Counted from the stretch's first letter, positions 9,037 through 17,600 are shown. The stretch is 44,704 nt of DNA from Parvibaculum sp036499025 (GCA_036499025.1 DASYEM010000073.1:1-44704); one strand, 5' to 3'. Translations and numbers: made by a program. Notes: a model not told the origin generated them from the sequence alone.

Positions 9037-9988
9037 AACCTCCGTGCCTCAGCACCCCGAGAGCGAAACGGCGTCTGAACAGCAAGGCTTCGGCGCGGCG
9101 CTGAAGCGCCTGTTGGTCGAGACCCGCAGCGTCATGCCGGCGGCGGGCGCGACCGGCCTGTCGCTCGTTCTCGTCATCGCCGCCATGTGCTTTCTGGCGA
9201 GCCTCGCCCTCGGCGCGGCGCTCTCGGTCTCTCATGTCACTTCCGACTGGACGCGCGAGCTTTCCGGCGCGCTCACCGTCGAGATCAAGCCCTCGCCGAA
9301 AATGACACCCGACCTCCAGACGCAATCGATCATGGACCTGCTCCATTCGACGAAAGGCATCCTCTCGGCCCGCCTGTTGAGCACCGCTGACACGACCGCC
9401 CTGCTCGAGCCTTGGCTCGGCAAGGGTAATGTGACGGAAGACCTGCCGCTGCCTCGCCTCATCGACGTGCGCATCGATCCCGCCTCGCCGCCCGACTTCG
9501 ATTCGCTGGCGCAAAACGCCGCCGACGGCGTGCCCGGCGCGGTGATCGACACGCATCGCCAATGGCAGTCACAACTGATGCGCGCCGCCCGATCCGCCGA
9601 ATGGCTCGCTTATGCGGTGCTCGCCGTCGTCGCCGCGACCACCATCGCCATCGTCACCTTCGCGACGCGGGCCGGCCTCTCGGCCAACCGCGAAGTCGTC
9701 GAGGTGTTGCACCTGACCGGCGCTCGCGACCGTTTCATCGCCGCCGAAGTGCAGCGCCATTTTCTGCATCTCGGCTTGCGCGGCGGTCTCATCGGCCTCG
9801 CGCTCTCCATTGTCACCTTCCTCGCCCTCGGCACGCAGAGCAGCGTCACCAGCATGTTCCTCGTGCCGATTTCGGGTCTGCGGCTTGAATATTATCCGGC
9901 GCTGGTCGGCGTGCCGCTGGCCGCCGCCCTCGTCGCGGTCGTCACCGCCCGCGTGACGGTCCTGCGAACGCTTCACCGGTTGCTTTAA
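9029..9988 (+). CDS. ftsX: Cell-division protein FtsX (ABC transporter permease)
   Basis: Membrane partner of FtsE. The 319-residue product has a cytoplasmic N-tail, a first membrane segment near residues 45-65, an extracytoplasmic domain to about residue 190, then three further membrane segments, the usual FtsX topology. It starts with GTG at 9029, inside the end of ftsE. In other bacteria the extracytoplasmic loop recruits EnvC or a similar hydrolase activator; the partner is not identifiable here. Confidence 0.9.
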   Translation: MAETSVPQHPESETASEQQGFGAALKRLLVETRSVMPAAGATGLSLVLVIAAMCFLASLALGAALSVSHVTSDWTRELSGALTVEIKPSPKMTPDLQTQSIMDLLHSTKGILSARLLSTADTTALLEPWLGKGNVTEDLPLPRLIDVRIDPASPPDFDSLAQNAADGVPGAVIDTHRQWQSQLMRAARSAEWLAYAVLAVVAATTIAIVTFATRAGLSANREVVEVLHLTGARDRFIAAEVQRHFLHLGLRGGLIGLALSIVTFLALGTQSSVTSMFLVPISGLRLEYYPALVGVPLAAALVAVVTARVTVLRTLHRLL

Positions 9989-10101
9989 AAAACCGGCAAG
10001 CCGTTAAATCGCCTGATTTCCGCCCTATGCGTCATCATCCTTCCTTATGGTAAAGTCCCGCACAGGCGGGCACTTCCGGCAAACTTCGAACGCGAGCAAG
10101 C

Positions 10102-10728
10102 ATGGCGGCTGGGGACACGGCTCTGGACAGGATGAAGCAAGGCATTGCGCGCGTGCTGACCGGCCTCGTCGTCGCGGCCATCGCGTTCTATGTCGCGGGC
10201 TTCGTCATCTTCGCCGCCAAGCTCGACCGGCGTCCGCCGGAAGACGTGCCGGTCGCCGATGCCATCGTCGCGCTGACCGGTGGCGAAGGTCGCATCGCCG
10301 AAGCGGTGAAGCTCCTCGATGATGGCAAGGGCGCGCGCCTCCTCATCACCGGCGTCCACCCGGAAGTGAAACTCGCCTCGCTGAAGAAAGCCGTGCGCGC
10401 GCCCGCGACGAAATTCGATTGCTGCGTCGATCTCGGCCGTCAGGCGGAAGACACGATCGGCAATGCGAGCGAGACCGCCGCATGGGTGCGCAGCCATCAC
10501 TATCGCTCGATCATCCTCGTCACCTCGACCTATCACATGCCGCGCGCCGCTCTTGAGCTTGGCCGCGCCATGCCCGGCGTCAGCATCACGCCCTTTCCCG
10601 TCGTGCAGGACACGCTGCATCTCGACGGCTGGTGGGACTTTCCCGGCACGACGCGGCTGCTGATTTCCGAATATTCGAAATATCTTTTGACGCTCGCCCA
10701 CGCCCGCCCGCTGATCCGCGCCGCCTGA
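10102..10728 (+). CDS. YdcF-like DUF218 family membrane protein
   Basis: A 208-residue DUF218/YdcF-like protein. One N-terminal membrane helix (about 15-37) is followed by the DUF218 core: VADAIVALTGGEGRI near residue 49, ASETAAWVRSH near residue 120 and VTSTYHMPRAALEL near residue 138. Family members are implicated in envelope processes but no reaction is firmly assigned. An alternative ATG at 10132 would shorten it by ten residues. The ftsE-ftsX-ydcF-plsC order is common in alphaproteobacteria and suggests an envelope-biogenesis operon. Confidence 0.85.
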   Translation: MAAGDTALDRMKQGIARVLTGLVVAAIAFYVAGFVIFAAKLDRRPPEDVPVADAIVALTGGEGRIAEAVKLLDDGKGARLLITGVHPEVKLASLKKAVRAPATKFDCCVDLGRQAEDTIGNASETAAWVRSHHYRSIILVTSTYHMPRAALELGRAMPGVSITPFPVVQDTLHLDGWWDFPGTTRLLISEYSKYLLTLAHARPLIRAA

Positions 10729-10754
10729 TCCGCGCGTCTGAAAGGAACAAGGCC

Positions 10755-11480
10755 TTGCTCCGGCTTCGCTCGATCGCCTTCAACCTGTCCCTCTATATGT
10801 CGGCCATCGTCATCGGCCTTGCAGCGACACCGGCGCTTGTCCTGCCGCGCGGCGCGGCCGTCCGGGTGATCCGCAACCTGTCGCGTCTTGTCATCTGGCT
10901 TTTGAAAGTGACGGCGGGCACGCGCTATGAAATCCGGGGCGCGATCCCCGACGGCCCGACGCTCATCGCCGCCAAACACCAGTCGATGTGGGACACGATC
11001 ATCTTCACCGCGCTCCTCGACGACCCGGCAATGGTCCTCAAAGGCGAGCTGCTCTGGATTCCCTATTACGGCTGGTTCTCGAAAAAGGCGAAGATGATCG
11101 CCATCGACCGTGGTGCGGGCGCCTCCGCCATCAGGCGTCTCGTCGCGCAGGGCAAGGCGGCCTTGGCCGCTGATCGCCAGATCGTCATATTTCCCGAGGG
11201 CTCGCGCATGGCCCCCGGAGCCGCCCCCGACTACAAGCCCGGCGTCGCCGCCCTTTATCGCCAGCTCGGGGTGCCTTGCGTTCCCGTCGCGGTCAATTCA
11301 GGCCTCTATTGGCCCCGCCGCCGCTTCCTGCGCCGCCCCGGCACCATCGTGCTCGAATTCCTCGATCCGATCCCGGCAGGCCTCGACCGCCAGACGTTCA
11401 TGACCGAACTCGAAACCCGCACCGAGACGGCCACCGCGCGGCTGGTGACGGAAGGCGAAATGAAGCTCGCCCACCCCTGA
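10755..11480 (+). CDS. plsC: 1-acyl-sn-glycerol-3-phosphate acyltransferase
   Basis: Acylates lysophosphatidic acid to phosphatidic acid at the inner membrane. The 241-residue product has a hydrophobic N-terminus (about 10-40), the catalytic HX4D motif as HQSMWD near residue 76, an FPEGSR motif near residue 146 and a following PGVAALYRQLGVPCVPVAVN segment. A TTG start at 10755 is chosen because AAGGA lies eight bases upstream and the first residues match a family N-terminus; the open frame reaching back to 10632 lies inside ydcF. Confidence 0.9.
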   Translation: MLRLRSIAFNLSLYMSAIVIGLAATPALVLPRGAAVRVIRNLSRLVIWLLKVTAGTRYEIRGAIPDGPTLIAAKHQSMWDTIIFTALLDDPAMVLKGELLWIPYYGWFSKKAKMIAIDRGAGASAIRRLVAQGKAALAADRQIVIFPEGSRMAPGAAPDYKPGVAALYRQLGVPCVPVAVNSGLYWPRRRFLRRPGTIVLEFLDPIPAGLDRQTFMTELETRTETATARLVTEGEMKLAHP

Positions 11481-11558
11481 CCCTGGGGGTAAATCGCCGC
11501 AACGCGCGGTGGATAAAGGGGATAAGAGCAATTACATCGTAAATTCGGCCCGTTGACG

Positions 11559-11597
11559 GTTCTCTTGTCCTGAACTCTTTGTGGACAAAATGAGAAC
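11559..11597 (+). promoter_or_regulatory. Inverted repeat in the nrdJ leader
   Basis: Left arm GTTCTCTTGTCC (11559-11570) and right arm GGACAA (11583-11588) plus GAGAAC (11592-11597) form two 6-bp blocks of dyad symmetry around a 12-base centre, with a three-base bulge. It lies 46-84 bases before the nrdJ start and is not followed by a T-run, so it looks more like an operator or mRNA hairpin than a terminator. It does not fit the NrdR box or the alphaproteobacterial LexA direct repeat (GTTC-N7-GTTC). Confidence 0.4.
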
Positions 11598-11642
11598 ACG
11601 TTTGTGCTAGGCTGAAAGGCCTGAATTCTCGAGTATTGCCCG

Positions 11643-13955
11643 ATGCATCCGATCGCCGAACAGATCTGGGATATGAAATATCGCCTCCACGGCAACGACG
11701 GGACGCCCGTCGATCTGACCGTGGCGGACACTTTTGCGCGCGTCGCAAAAGCCCTGGCCGAAGCCGAAGCGCCCGATGCGCGCGCCGCATGGGCTTCGCG
11801 CTTTGAAATGGCGATGACCGGCCATCGCTTCCTGCCCGCAGGCCGCATTCTCGCCGGTGCAGGCACAGGCCGCGACGTCACCCTCTTCAACTGTTTCGTC
11901 ATGGGCGCGATCCCGGACACGATGACCGGCATTTTCGAAAACTTGAAAGAGGCCGCGCTGACCCTGCAGCAGGGCGGCGGCATCGGTTACGACTTCTCGA
12001 CCCTGCGCCCCAAAGGCGCGCCGGTCATGGGGGTCGGTGCGGACGCGTCGGGCCCTCTCTCCTTCATGGATGTCTGGGACGCCATGTGCCGCACCATCAT
12101 GTCGGCAGGCTCGCGCCGGGGCGCGATGATGGCCACCATGCGCTGCGATCATCCCGACATCGAAGACTTCATCGACGCCAAACGCGAGCCCGGCCGATTG
12201 ACGATGTTCAATCTCTCGGTGCTGGTCAGCGATCCCTTCATGGCGGCGGTGAAAGCCGATGCCGACTGGCAGCTCTACTTCGATCATCGCGTCTACAAGA
12301 CGCTGAAGGCCCGCGCGCTCTGGGACAAGATCATCGCCGCGACCTATGCCTATGCAGAGCCCGGCGTGATCTTCATCGACCGCATCAACAAGCGGAACAA
12401 TCTCCATTATTGCGAGACGATCCACGCGACGAACCCTTGCGGCGAGCAGCCTTTGCCGCCCTACGGCGCGTGCCTTCTGGGCTCGATCAATCTCGCCGCG
12501 CTGGTGAAAGAACCCTTCACCGGTGAGGCGCATATCGACGAGGCCGAACTCGACGATCTCGTCCGCGTCGCGGTGCGCGCGATGGACAATGTGATCGATG
12601 TTTCGCGCTTTCCGCTCGAAGCCCAGAAACATGAAGCCCATTCGAAGCGCCGCATTGGCCTCGGCGTCACCGGTCTCGCCGATGCGCTGATCATGTGCCG
12701 CACGCGTTATGGCTCCGAGGCTTCGTTGAAGCTCATCCGTCAATGGATGCACATACTTTCGCGCGCCGCCTATCTCGCCTCGGTCAATATCGCCAAGGAA
12801 AAAGGCGCTTTCCCGCTTTTCGACCGCGACAGCTATCTCTCCGGCCCGACGATTGCCGCACTCGATGAAGATGTGCGCGAAGCGATTGCCGCTCATGGCA
12901 TCCGCAACGCTCTCGTCACCTCGATTGCGCCGACCGGCACGATTTCGCTTTTCGCGGGCAACGTTTCTTCCGGCATCGAGCCGGTTTTCGCCTATGCCTA
13001 TACGCGCAAGGTGCTGATGCCTGACGGCACGCGCCGCGAGGAACGCGTCACCGACTATGCGGTGGCGAAATTCCACGAGATGTTCGGCGAAGCGACAACG
13101 CTGCCCGATTATTTCGTCAACGCGCAGGAGCTTGGGCCGTCCGAGCATCTGGCCGTGCAGGCAGCCATGCAGGATTACATCGACAGCTCGATCTCGAAGA
13201 CGATCAATGTCCCCGAAGACATTTCCTTCGAGGCATTCAAGGACATTTACACGCAAGCCTATGAGCAGGGCCTCAAGGGCTGCACGACCTATCGCCCGAG
13301 CGACGTTCGCGGCTCCGTCCTGTCCATCGACGCCGCGCCGAAAACTGAGATGCAACCCGCGCTCGCCCTCGATGCGCCGCAAAAGCAGACGCCTTACGAA
13401 AAAAACGGCGTCGTTTACATGTCGAGGCCGCTGGAGCGCGAAACCGTACTGCCGGGTTTCACCTACAAGCTGCAATGGCCTGAGAGCGATCACGCCATGT
13501 ACATCACCCTCAACGATATCATTCAAGACGCGCGCCGCCGTCCCTTCGAGATTTTCATCAACTCGAAGAACATGGAACACTATGCATGGACGGTCGCATT
13601 GACGCGCATGATCTCCGCCGTCTTCCGTCGCGGCGGCGACGTCACCTTCGTTGTCGAGGAATTGAAAGCCGTCTTCGATCCTCGGGGCGGCTCATGGATG
13701 AAGGGCCGCTACGTGCCGAGCCTCTTGGCCGCCATCGGCGAAGTGATCGAGCAGCACATGATCGACACGGGCTTCATCACCCGCGAAGACGGTCAGCCGA
13801 TCACGCAAAGTCTCCGCGCCGTCGTCGGCGAACCGATCGAACCCAATGCGGGCGCGGTCAAACTCAAAGCCTGCCCCCGCTGCGGCGAACGCGCGCTCAT
13901 CCAGCAGGAAGGCTGCGAAACCTGCACCTCCTGCGGCTTCTCGAAATGCAGTTGA
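11643..13955 (+). CDS. nrdJ: Adenosylcobalamin-dependent ribonucleotide reductase (class II)
   Basis: Reduces ribonucleotides to deoxyribonucleotides using a B12-generated radical, independent of oxygen. The 770-residue product lacks an N-terminal ATP-cone and belongs to the shorter NrdJ form. It carries the substrate-cysteine region NCFVMG near residue 82, a GGGIGYDFSTLRP loop near 114, NPCGEQPLPPYGACLLGSINL near residue 265 (split here only by a conserved spacer) and PTGTISLFAGNVSSGIEP near residue 430. A C-terminal tail holds two CxxC pairs and ends CTSCGFSKC, which shuttles electrons from thioredoxin. Its 3' end is repeated about 1 kb downstream (see repeats). Confidence 0.95.
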   Translation: MHPIAEQIWDMKYRLHGNDGTPVDLTVADTFARVAKALAEAEAPDARAAWASRFEMAMTGHRFLPAGRILAGAGTGRDVTLFNCFVMGAIPDTMTGIFENLKEAALTLQQGGGIGYDFSTLRPKGAPVMGVGADASGPLSFMDVWDAMCRTIMSAGSRRGAMMATMRCDHPDIEDFIDAKREPGRLTMFNLSVLVSDPFMAAVKADADWQLYFDHRVYKTLKARALWDKIIAATYAYAEPGVIFIDRINKRNNLHYCETIHATNPCGEQPLPPYGACLLGSINLAALVKEPFTGEAHIDEAELDDLVRVAVRAMDNVIDVSRFPLEAQKHEAHSKRRIGLGVTGLADALIMCRTRYGSEASLKLIRQWMHILSRAAYLASVNIAKEKGAFPLFDRDSYLSGPTIAALDEDVREAIAAHGIRNALVTSIAPTGTISLFAGNVSSGIEPVFAYAYTRKVLMPDGTRREERVTDYAVAKFHEMFGEATTLPDYFVNAQELGPSEHLAVQAAMQDYIDSSISKTINVPEDISFEAFKDIYTQAYEQGLKGCTTYRPSDVRGSVLSIDAAPKTEMQPALALDAPQKQTPYEKNGVVYMSRPLERETVLPGFTYKLQWPESDHAMYITLNDIIQDARRRPFEIFINSKNMEHYAWTVALTRMISAVFRRGGDVTFVVEELKAVFDPRGGSWMKGRYVPSLLAAIGEVIEQHMIDTGFITREDGQPITQSLRAVVGEPIEPNAGAVKLKACPRCGERALIQQEGCETCTSCGFSKCS

Positions 13956-13956
13956 G
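13922..13956 (+). repeat. Left copy of nrdJ 3'-end direct repeat
   Basis: The last 35 bases of nrdJ through its stop codon match 14938-14972 at 30 of 35 positions without gaps. The first 14 bases (CTGCACCTCCTGCG) are identical. This copy encodes the functional tail CTSCGFSKCS. Together the two copies bracket a 1-kb segment carrying the methyltransferase gene. Confidence 0.85.
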
Positions 13957-13969
13957 CGAGAATTTTTCG

Positions 13970-14797
13970 CTATCGCCGCAACCTATATACATATTCGTCG
14001 CATCCTGACCCCAATATTCCCCGGCTCTTGGGGCCTGCGAGAACGCGCTCGGCTTCAAATCCCAAGCCGGTCAACATGTGATCGACTTCGGAAGCGATGG
14101 CCGTTTCATATGGATAGCCCCCAAGCCAGTCATGAACGTCGTGATGAAAATCCATGCCGCGGCTGGATTTATAATTCGCGACATAATGGGAAAACCCTCC
14201 GCCTCCTCTGATTGTCTGCGCCAGACGAAACGCCGCCACATAGATGCCTTGCAGAAATTTTTGAACGAGCGCAGGCGCTCTTGAGTAGAAGTGCTTTTCC
14301 AGTTTCCAGAAGCCGTCTGCAGAGGTCGTGCGATAAAGCGCAATGGCAAGCAATCCACCGGGCGCCACCATGCCGGCGGCCTTGCCGATGGCCTCCCACA
14401 TGCTGCCCGTGTGATGCAGAACGCCCCATGAATAAACGATGCCGAATTTTCCATGCCGTTCGGGATCGACATCGAAGACACTGATGTTTTCGACCCGCCA
14501 GGAGACAGTCAGTTTCTGTCCCGATAGCAAAGCTTTCGTCGTCATCACGCTGTCGGAATCTATATCCATACCGACAATGCGGCTGGCGCCGAGCCGGGCG
14601 GCCGCGAGCCCATGAAGACCGGAGCCGCAACCGATATCCAGAAAGGTATTACCTTTGAAATCTTCTTCTGGAATAAGCGCGAGCAGCCCGCGCTTTGCTT
14701 CCTCGATCTGCGGCTCATCGATCAGCCTGGCGTAGGAAGCCCAGTTCTTCCCGAATGCAAAATGACTATCGACATTCTTCAGATTATCGGCTGACAC
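13970..14797 (-). CDS. Class I SAM-dependent methyltransferase (insertion cargo)
   Basis: A 275-residue class I methyltransferase. SAM-binding motif I is LDIGCGSG (53-60), an acidic strand GMDID follows near residue 76, and a UbiG-like YSWGVLHHTG segment lies near residue 122. The substrate is not recognisable; relatives act on sugars, lipids or quinones. The GTG start at 14797 has a strong AAAGGAGAG site upstream. It lies opposite to its neighbours, in visibly less GC-rich sequence, between two copies of the nrdJ 3' end, which suggests acquisition by insertion. Confidence 0.85.
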   Translation of the reverse strand: MSADNLKNVDSHFAFGKNWASYARLIDEPQIEEAKRGLLALIPEEDFKGNTFLDIGCGSGLHGLAAARLGASRIVGMDIDSDSVMTTKALLSGQKLTVSWRVENISVFDVDPERHGKFGIVYSWGVLHHTGSMWEAIGKAAGMVAPGGLLAIALYRTTSADGFWKLEKHFYSRAPALVQKFLQGIYVAAFRLAQTIRGGGGFSHYVANYKSSRGMDFHHDVHDWLGGYPYETAIASEVDHMLTGLGFEAERVLAGPKSRGILGSGCDEYVYRLRR

Positions 14798-14937
14798 GCT
14801 TCTCTCCTTTGCACTCGCCGGTGTTACGGTTGAAGCGAGCGCGGACTGATGGTTGTCTGCCAGAACCGTCGGTCGAGGATAAGGCCTTCGCAGAGGTGTT
14901 CAAAATGGAATATGCTCGTTTGGAAAATGAGTGAAGT

Positions 14938-14972
14938 CTGCACCTCCTGCGAATTCTCAAAATGCAACTGAG
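14938..14972 (+). repeat. Right copy of nrdJ 3'-end direct repeat
   Basis: A diverged second copy of the nrdJ tail, 1016 bases downstream of the first. Read in the nrdJ frame it still encodes CTSCEFSKCN and a stop at the same place, preceded by an ATG at 14927, so it looks like an nrdJ C-terminal remnant. The creA start codon (14962) lies inside it, just as an ATG lies at the equivalent position in the left copy. This implies the ancestral nrdJ end overlapped the start of creA. Confidence 0.8.
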
Positions 14973-15447
14973 GGACGAATTGAAACACATCGCCATCGTC
15001 GCCGCGCTTCTCGCTCTGCTTGGCGCAAGTCCCGTTTTTGCCGACGAACTCGATTGCGCCAGCACCACTTTCCGCATCATGGGCGCGAACGACAAAGTTT
15101 GCGTTTCCGGCTTCGACGATGAAAAAGTCGGCGGCGTCACCTGTTATGTCGCACAAGCCCGCACCGGCGGCGTGAAGGGCATGGTCGGCGTCGCGGAAGA
15201 CCCTTCGCGTTTCTCGCTCTCCTGCAACCAGACCGGCCCGATCACGGCGGACCTGACAAAGCTGAGAAAGCGCGAAGAAGTTTACTCCGAACGCACCTCG
15301 CTCTTTTTCAAGAGCACGCATGTCTATCGCATCGTCGATCCGAAGCGCCACACGTTGGTCTATCTGGCGATCAGCGACAAGATCGTCGATGGCTCCCCCT
15401 ATAACGCCGTCTCGAGCGTACCCGTCATGCCGTGGAATGGGCATTGA
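14962..15447 (+). CDS. creA: CreA family periplasmic protein
   Basis: A 161-residue protein with a cleavable-looking signal peptide (hydrophobic stretch ending ASPVFA near residue 26). The CreA-family core follows: GANDKVCVSGFDDEKVGGVTCYVAQ-type sequence near residues 41-65 and EDPSRFSLSCNQTGPI near residue 78. The family is widespread and its function is unclear. The ATG at 14962 lies in the nrdJ-tail repeat; a TTG at 14980 with GAGGGA four bases upstream is an equally good start and gives a cleaner signal peptide. Originally it was probably directly downstream of nrdJ. Confidence 0.85.
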   Translation: MQLRDELKHIAIVAALLALLGASPVFADELDCASTTFRIMGANDKVCVSGFDDEKVGGVTCYVAQARTGGVKGMVGVAEDPSRFSLSCNQTGPITADLTKLRKREEVYSERTSLFFKSTHVYRIVDPKRHTLVYLAISDKIVDGSPYNAVSSVPVMPWNGH

Positions 15448-15454
15448 TCGAACG

Positions 15455-15868
15455 ATGCGCGGCTTCATCCATCATCTCGATCTGACGGTCAAGGACCCGC
15501 GAACCTCTGCGCCATTTTACGACGCCGTGCTGGGTCATATGGGTTATCGCCGCTGGTCGCAGGATGAGAACGGCATCGACTGGGAAAACGCAAGCTCGCG
15601 CGACCGGCTTCCGACCATCGGCATCTTCAAGGCGAAGGGTGATGGTGCATCGCGCCGCCACGACCGCTATTCGCCGGGCCTTCATCACGTCGCATGGATG
15701 GCCGACAGCCGCGCGGATGTCGATACGCTCCACAAGCTCCTCGTTGACATAAAGGCGACCGTTCTCGTTGCGCCCGCCGACTATCCCGAATATGGCAATG
15801 GCTATTACGCGGTGATGTTCGCCGATCCCGACGGTTTGAAACTCGAATACGTTTTCGAGCCGCGCTGA
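15455..15868 (+). CDS. VOC/glyoxalase superfamily protein
   Basis: A 137-residue single-domain vicinal-oxygen-chelate protein: FIHHLDLTVKDP at the N-terminus supplies the first metal-ligand histidine, GLHHVAWMA sits mid-protein and FADPDGLKLEYVFEP at the end holds the last glutamate ligand. The substrate is not predictable. An in-frame ATG at 15437, inside the end of creA, is an alternative start. Its stop overlaps the start of the YcaQ-like gene (TGATG), so the two are translationally coupled. Confidence 0.85.
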   Translation: MRGFIHHLDLTVKDPRTSAPFYDAVLGHMGYRRWSQDENGIDWENASSRDRLPTIGIFKAKGDGASRRHDRYSPGLHHVAWMADSRADVDTLHKLLVDIKATVLVAPADYPEYGNGYYAVMFADPDGLKLEYVFEPR

Positions 15869-17073
15869 TGCCCGGTCTGCACATTTCCAATGCCGAGGCG
15901 CGCCGTCTCTTCCTCGACCGCCATGCGCTTTCGACGCGTCCCGATCACGCTTCAACGCATGAAGACTTGCTGGCGCTCATCCGCAAGATCGGCTTCGTCC
16001 AGCTCGATAGCGTCAATGCCGTCGAACGCGCGCATCACATGATCCTTTTCTCGCGCAGGCCCGGCTATCGCCGCGAACTGCTGCACGAGCTTCATCACGA
16101 CCACGCCGCGCTTTTCGAACATTGGACGCATGACGCCTCGCTGGTGCCTATGGAGTTCTATCCGCACTGGCATCATCGTTTCCGTGCCGCTCAAGAACGC
16201 CTCAAGCATCCGCGCTGGCAGGAACGTCTCGGCCCCGACGGCGTCAAGGTGATCCGCCGCGTCCGCGCCCATATCCGCAAACACGGCCCGTCGATGGCCC
16301 GCGACTTCGACGACAAGGGCGGCGGCGGATGGTGGGGTTGGGGGCCGTCGAAGACCGCTCTCGAATTTCTATGGCGTACCGGCGAACTCGCCGTTCCCCG
16401 CCGCGACGGTTTTGAAAAAGTCTACGATCTCGCTGAGCGCGTTATTCCCGTCGAGCCCCGCACCGCCCGCCCGACGCGCAAACAAACCATCGACTGGGCC
16501 TGTCGCGCCGCGCTCGAAAGGCTGGGAATAGCGACGCCTCAAGAGCTCGCCGCCTTTTTCGACCTGATCGAAATCGCCGAAGCGAAAGACTGGGCGAAGG
16601 CGGCGCTGAAGCGCAAGGATATCCTGGAAGTCGCGGTCTCAAGCGCCGATGGCGGCCTCAAACCCGCGCTCGCGCTCCCTGACATCGAAGCGCAGATGAA
16701 AGCGCTGGCGGACCCGCACGAAACCGCACGCTTTCTCTCGCCTTTCGATCCGGTCATCCGCGACCGCAAACGCACGCTCCGCCTCTTCGGCTTCGACTAC
16801 ACGATCGAGATTTTCGTCCCCGAAAAGAAGCGCCGCTTCGGCTATTACGTATTTCCGATCCTCGAAGGCGACCGCTTCGTCGGCCGCGCCGATCTGAAAG
16901 CGCACCGCGCCGACAGCCGCCTCGAGGTGAAAGGTCTCTGGCTCGAACCCGGAGTCAAACTCGATAAGCCTCGAAAAGCGGCTATTGAAGACGCGCTGAG
17001 CGAACTCAGCCGGTTCACCGGAACGACACGGGTTGACGCAGGCGCTCCTCTACGGCGCGCCAAAGCCGGCTGA
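15868..17073 (+). CDS. YcaQ/AlkZ-like DNA glycosylase (winged-helix, crosslink repair family)
   Basis: A 401-residue member of the HTH_42 (YcaQ/AlkZ) family, whose members unhook interstrand crosslinks or excise alkylated bases. The N-terminal IGFVQLDSVN (about residue 44) contains the Q-x-D catalytic motif of the YcaQ branch. GGGGWWGWGPSK near residue 152 and the following winged-helix repeats fit the family, as does SPFDPVIRDRKR near residue 291. It overlaps the VOC gene start-to-stop and its last 59 bases overlap the convergent ChaC-like gene. Confidence 0.88.
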   Translation: MPGLHISNAEARRLFLDRHALSTRPDHASTHEDLLALIRKIGFVQLDSVNAVERAHHMILFSRRPGYRRELLHELHHDHAALFEHWTHDASLVPMEFYPHWHHRFRAAQERLKHPRWQERLGPDGVKVIRRVRAHIRKHGPSMARDFDDKGGGGWWGWGPSKTALEFLWRTGELAVPRRDGFEKVYDLAERVIPVEPRTARPTRKQTIDWACRAALERLGIATPQELAAFFDLIEIAEAKDWAKAALKRKDILEVAVSSADGGLKPALALPDIEAQMKALADPHETARFLSPFDPVIRDRKRTLRLFGFDYTIEIFVPEKKRRFGYYVFPILEGDRFVGRADLKAHRADSRLEVKGLWLEPGVKLDKPRKAAIEDALSELSRFTGTTRVDAGAPLRRAKAG

Positions 17074-17563
17074 GTTCGGCATCCGCAATGCCCGCCTCTT
17101 CAAGATGGCGGACCGTACTTTCAAGATAATCCGGGTTCTTGCCCGATTGCCCCTCGCCCGCCGCGATCAATTCCACCTGCCGCTCAAAAGGGAGTGCGCC
17201 CGCATACTGTAAATGCTGGCGATCGACCACGAAGCAAAGCGCCTCGACGCGCTCCTTGCTATCGACCAGCTCAATGGCTTTCGTCGTTTCGACATAGACC
17301 GATGTCACTTGCTCACGCTCTTGAAGATAGCGCCGCGTCGCCTCGGCCCGCGCGGCCTCGACGCGAAAGGCGGCGCCCCGGCATGAACCGCCCGCATCCA
17401 GTCCGAAGACGAGACCGGGCCGTTCGGGCGTACCCCGGTGAACGTGGCTGAAGACGCAGAAACCCCGATGATAGCCGCGCAGCAAAGCGGGGCGGCGCTC
17501 CTCAAATTCGAACCCGGGACGCCACATCAGCGACCCGTATCCAAAAACCCATAAATCCTGCAT
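17015..17563 (-). CDS. ChaC-like gamma-glutamylcyclotransferase
   Basis: A 182-residue ChaC-family protein, expected to cleave the gamma-glutamyl group of glutathione to 5-oxoproline and Cys-Gly. The N-terminal VFGYGSLMWRPGF is the substrate loop, and YLQEREQV near residue 88 holds the putative catalytic Glu. The ATG at 17563 puts this motif near residue 6 as in the family; upstream in-frame codons add 41 unrelated residues. It converges with the YcaQ-like gene with a 59-base overlap of coding ends. Confidence 0.88.
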   Translation of the reverse strand: MQDLWVFGYGSLMWRPGFEFEERRPALLRGYHRGFCVFSHVHRGTPERPGLVFGLDAGGSCRGAAFRVEAARAEATRRYLQEREQVTSVYVETTKAIELVDSKERVEALCFVVDRQHLQYAGALPFERQVELIAAGEGQSGKNPDYLESTVRHLEEAGIADAELSRLWRAVEERLRQPVSFR

Positions 17564-17600
17564 CTTATGCCTCAATGAACGCGGCCACTCTAGCGAGACC

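Noticed and set aside
9976..9996. CCGGTT/AACCGG dyad at the ftsX end as a terminator
   Set aside because: Six-bp stem with a nine-base loop and no T-run; too weak to call.
11559..11597. LexA or NrdR box before nrdJ
   Set aside because: Spacing is not GTTC-N7-GTTC and the arms do not resemble the ACACWATATMTWGTGT-type NrdR box.
11607..13580. Long minus-strand frame of 657 codons opposite nrdJ
   Set aside because: Shadow of nrdJ caused by codon bias; no motifs or ribosome site.
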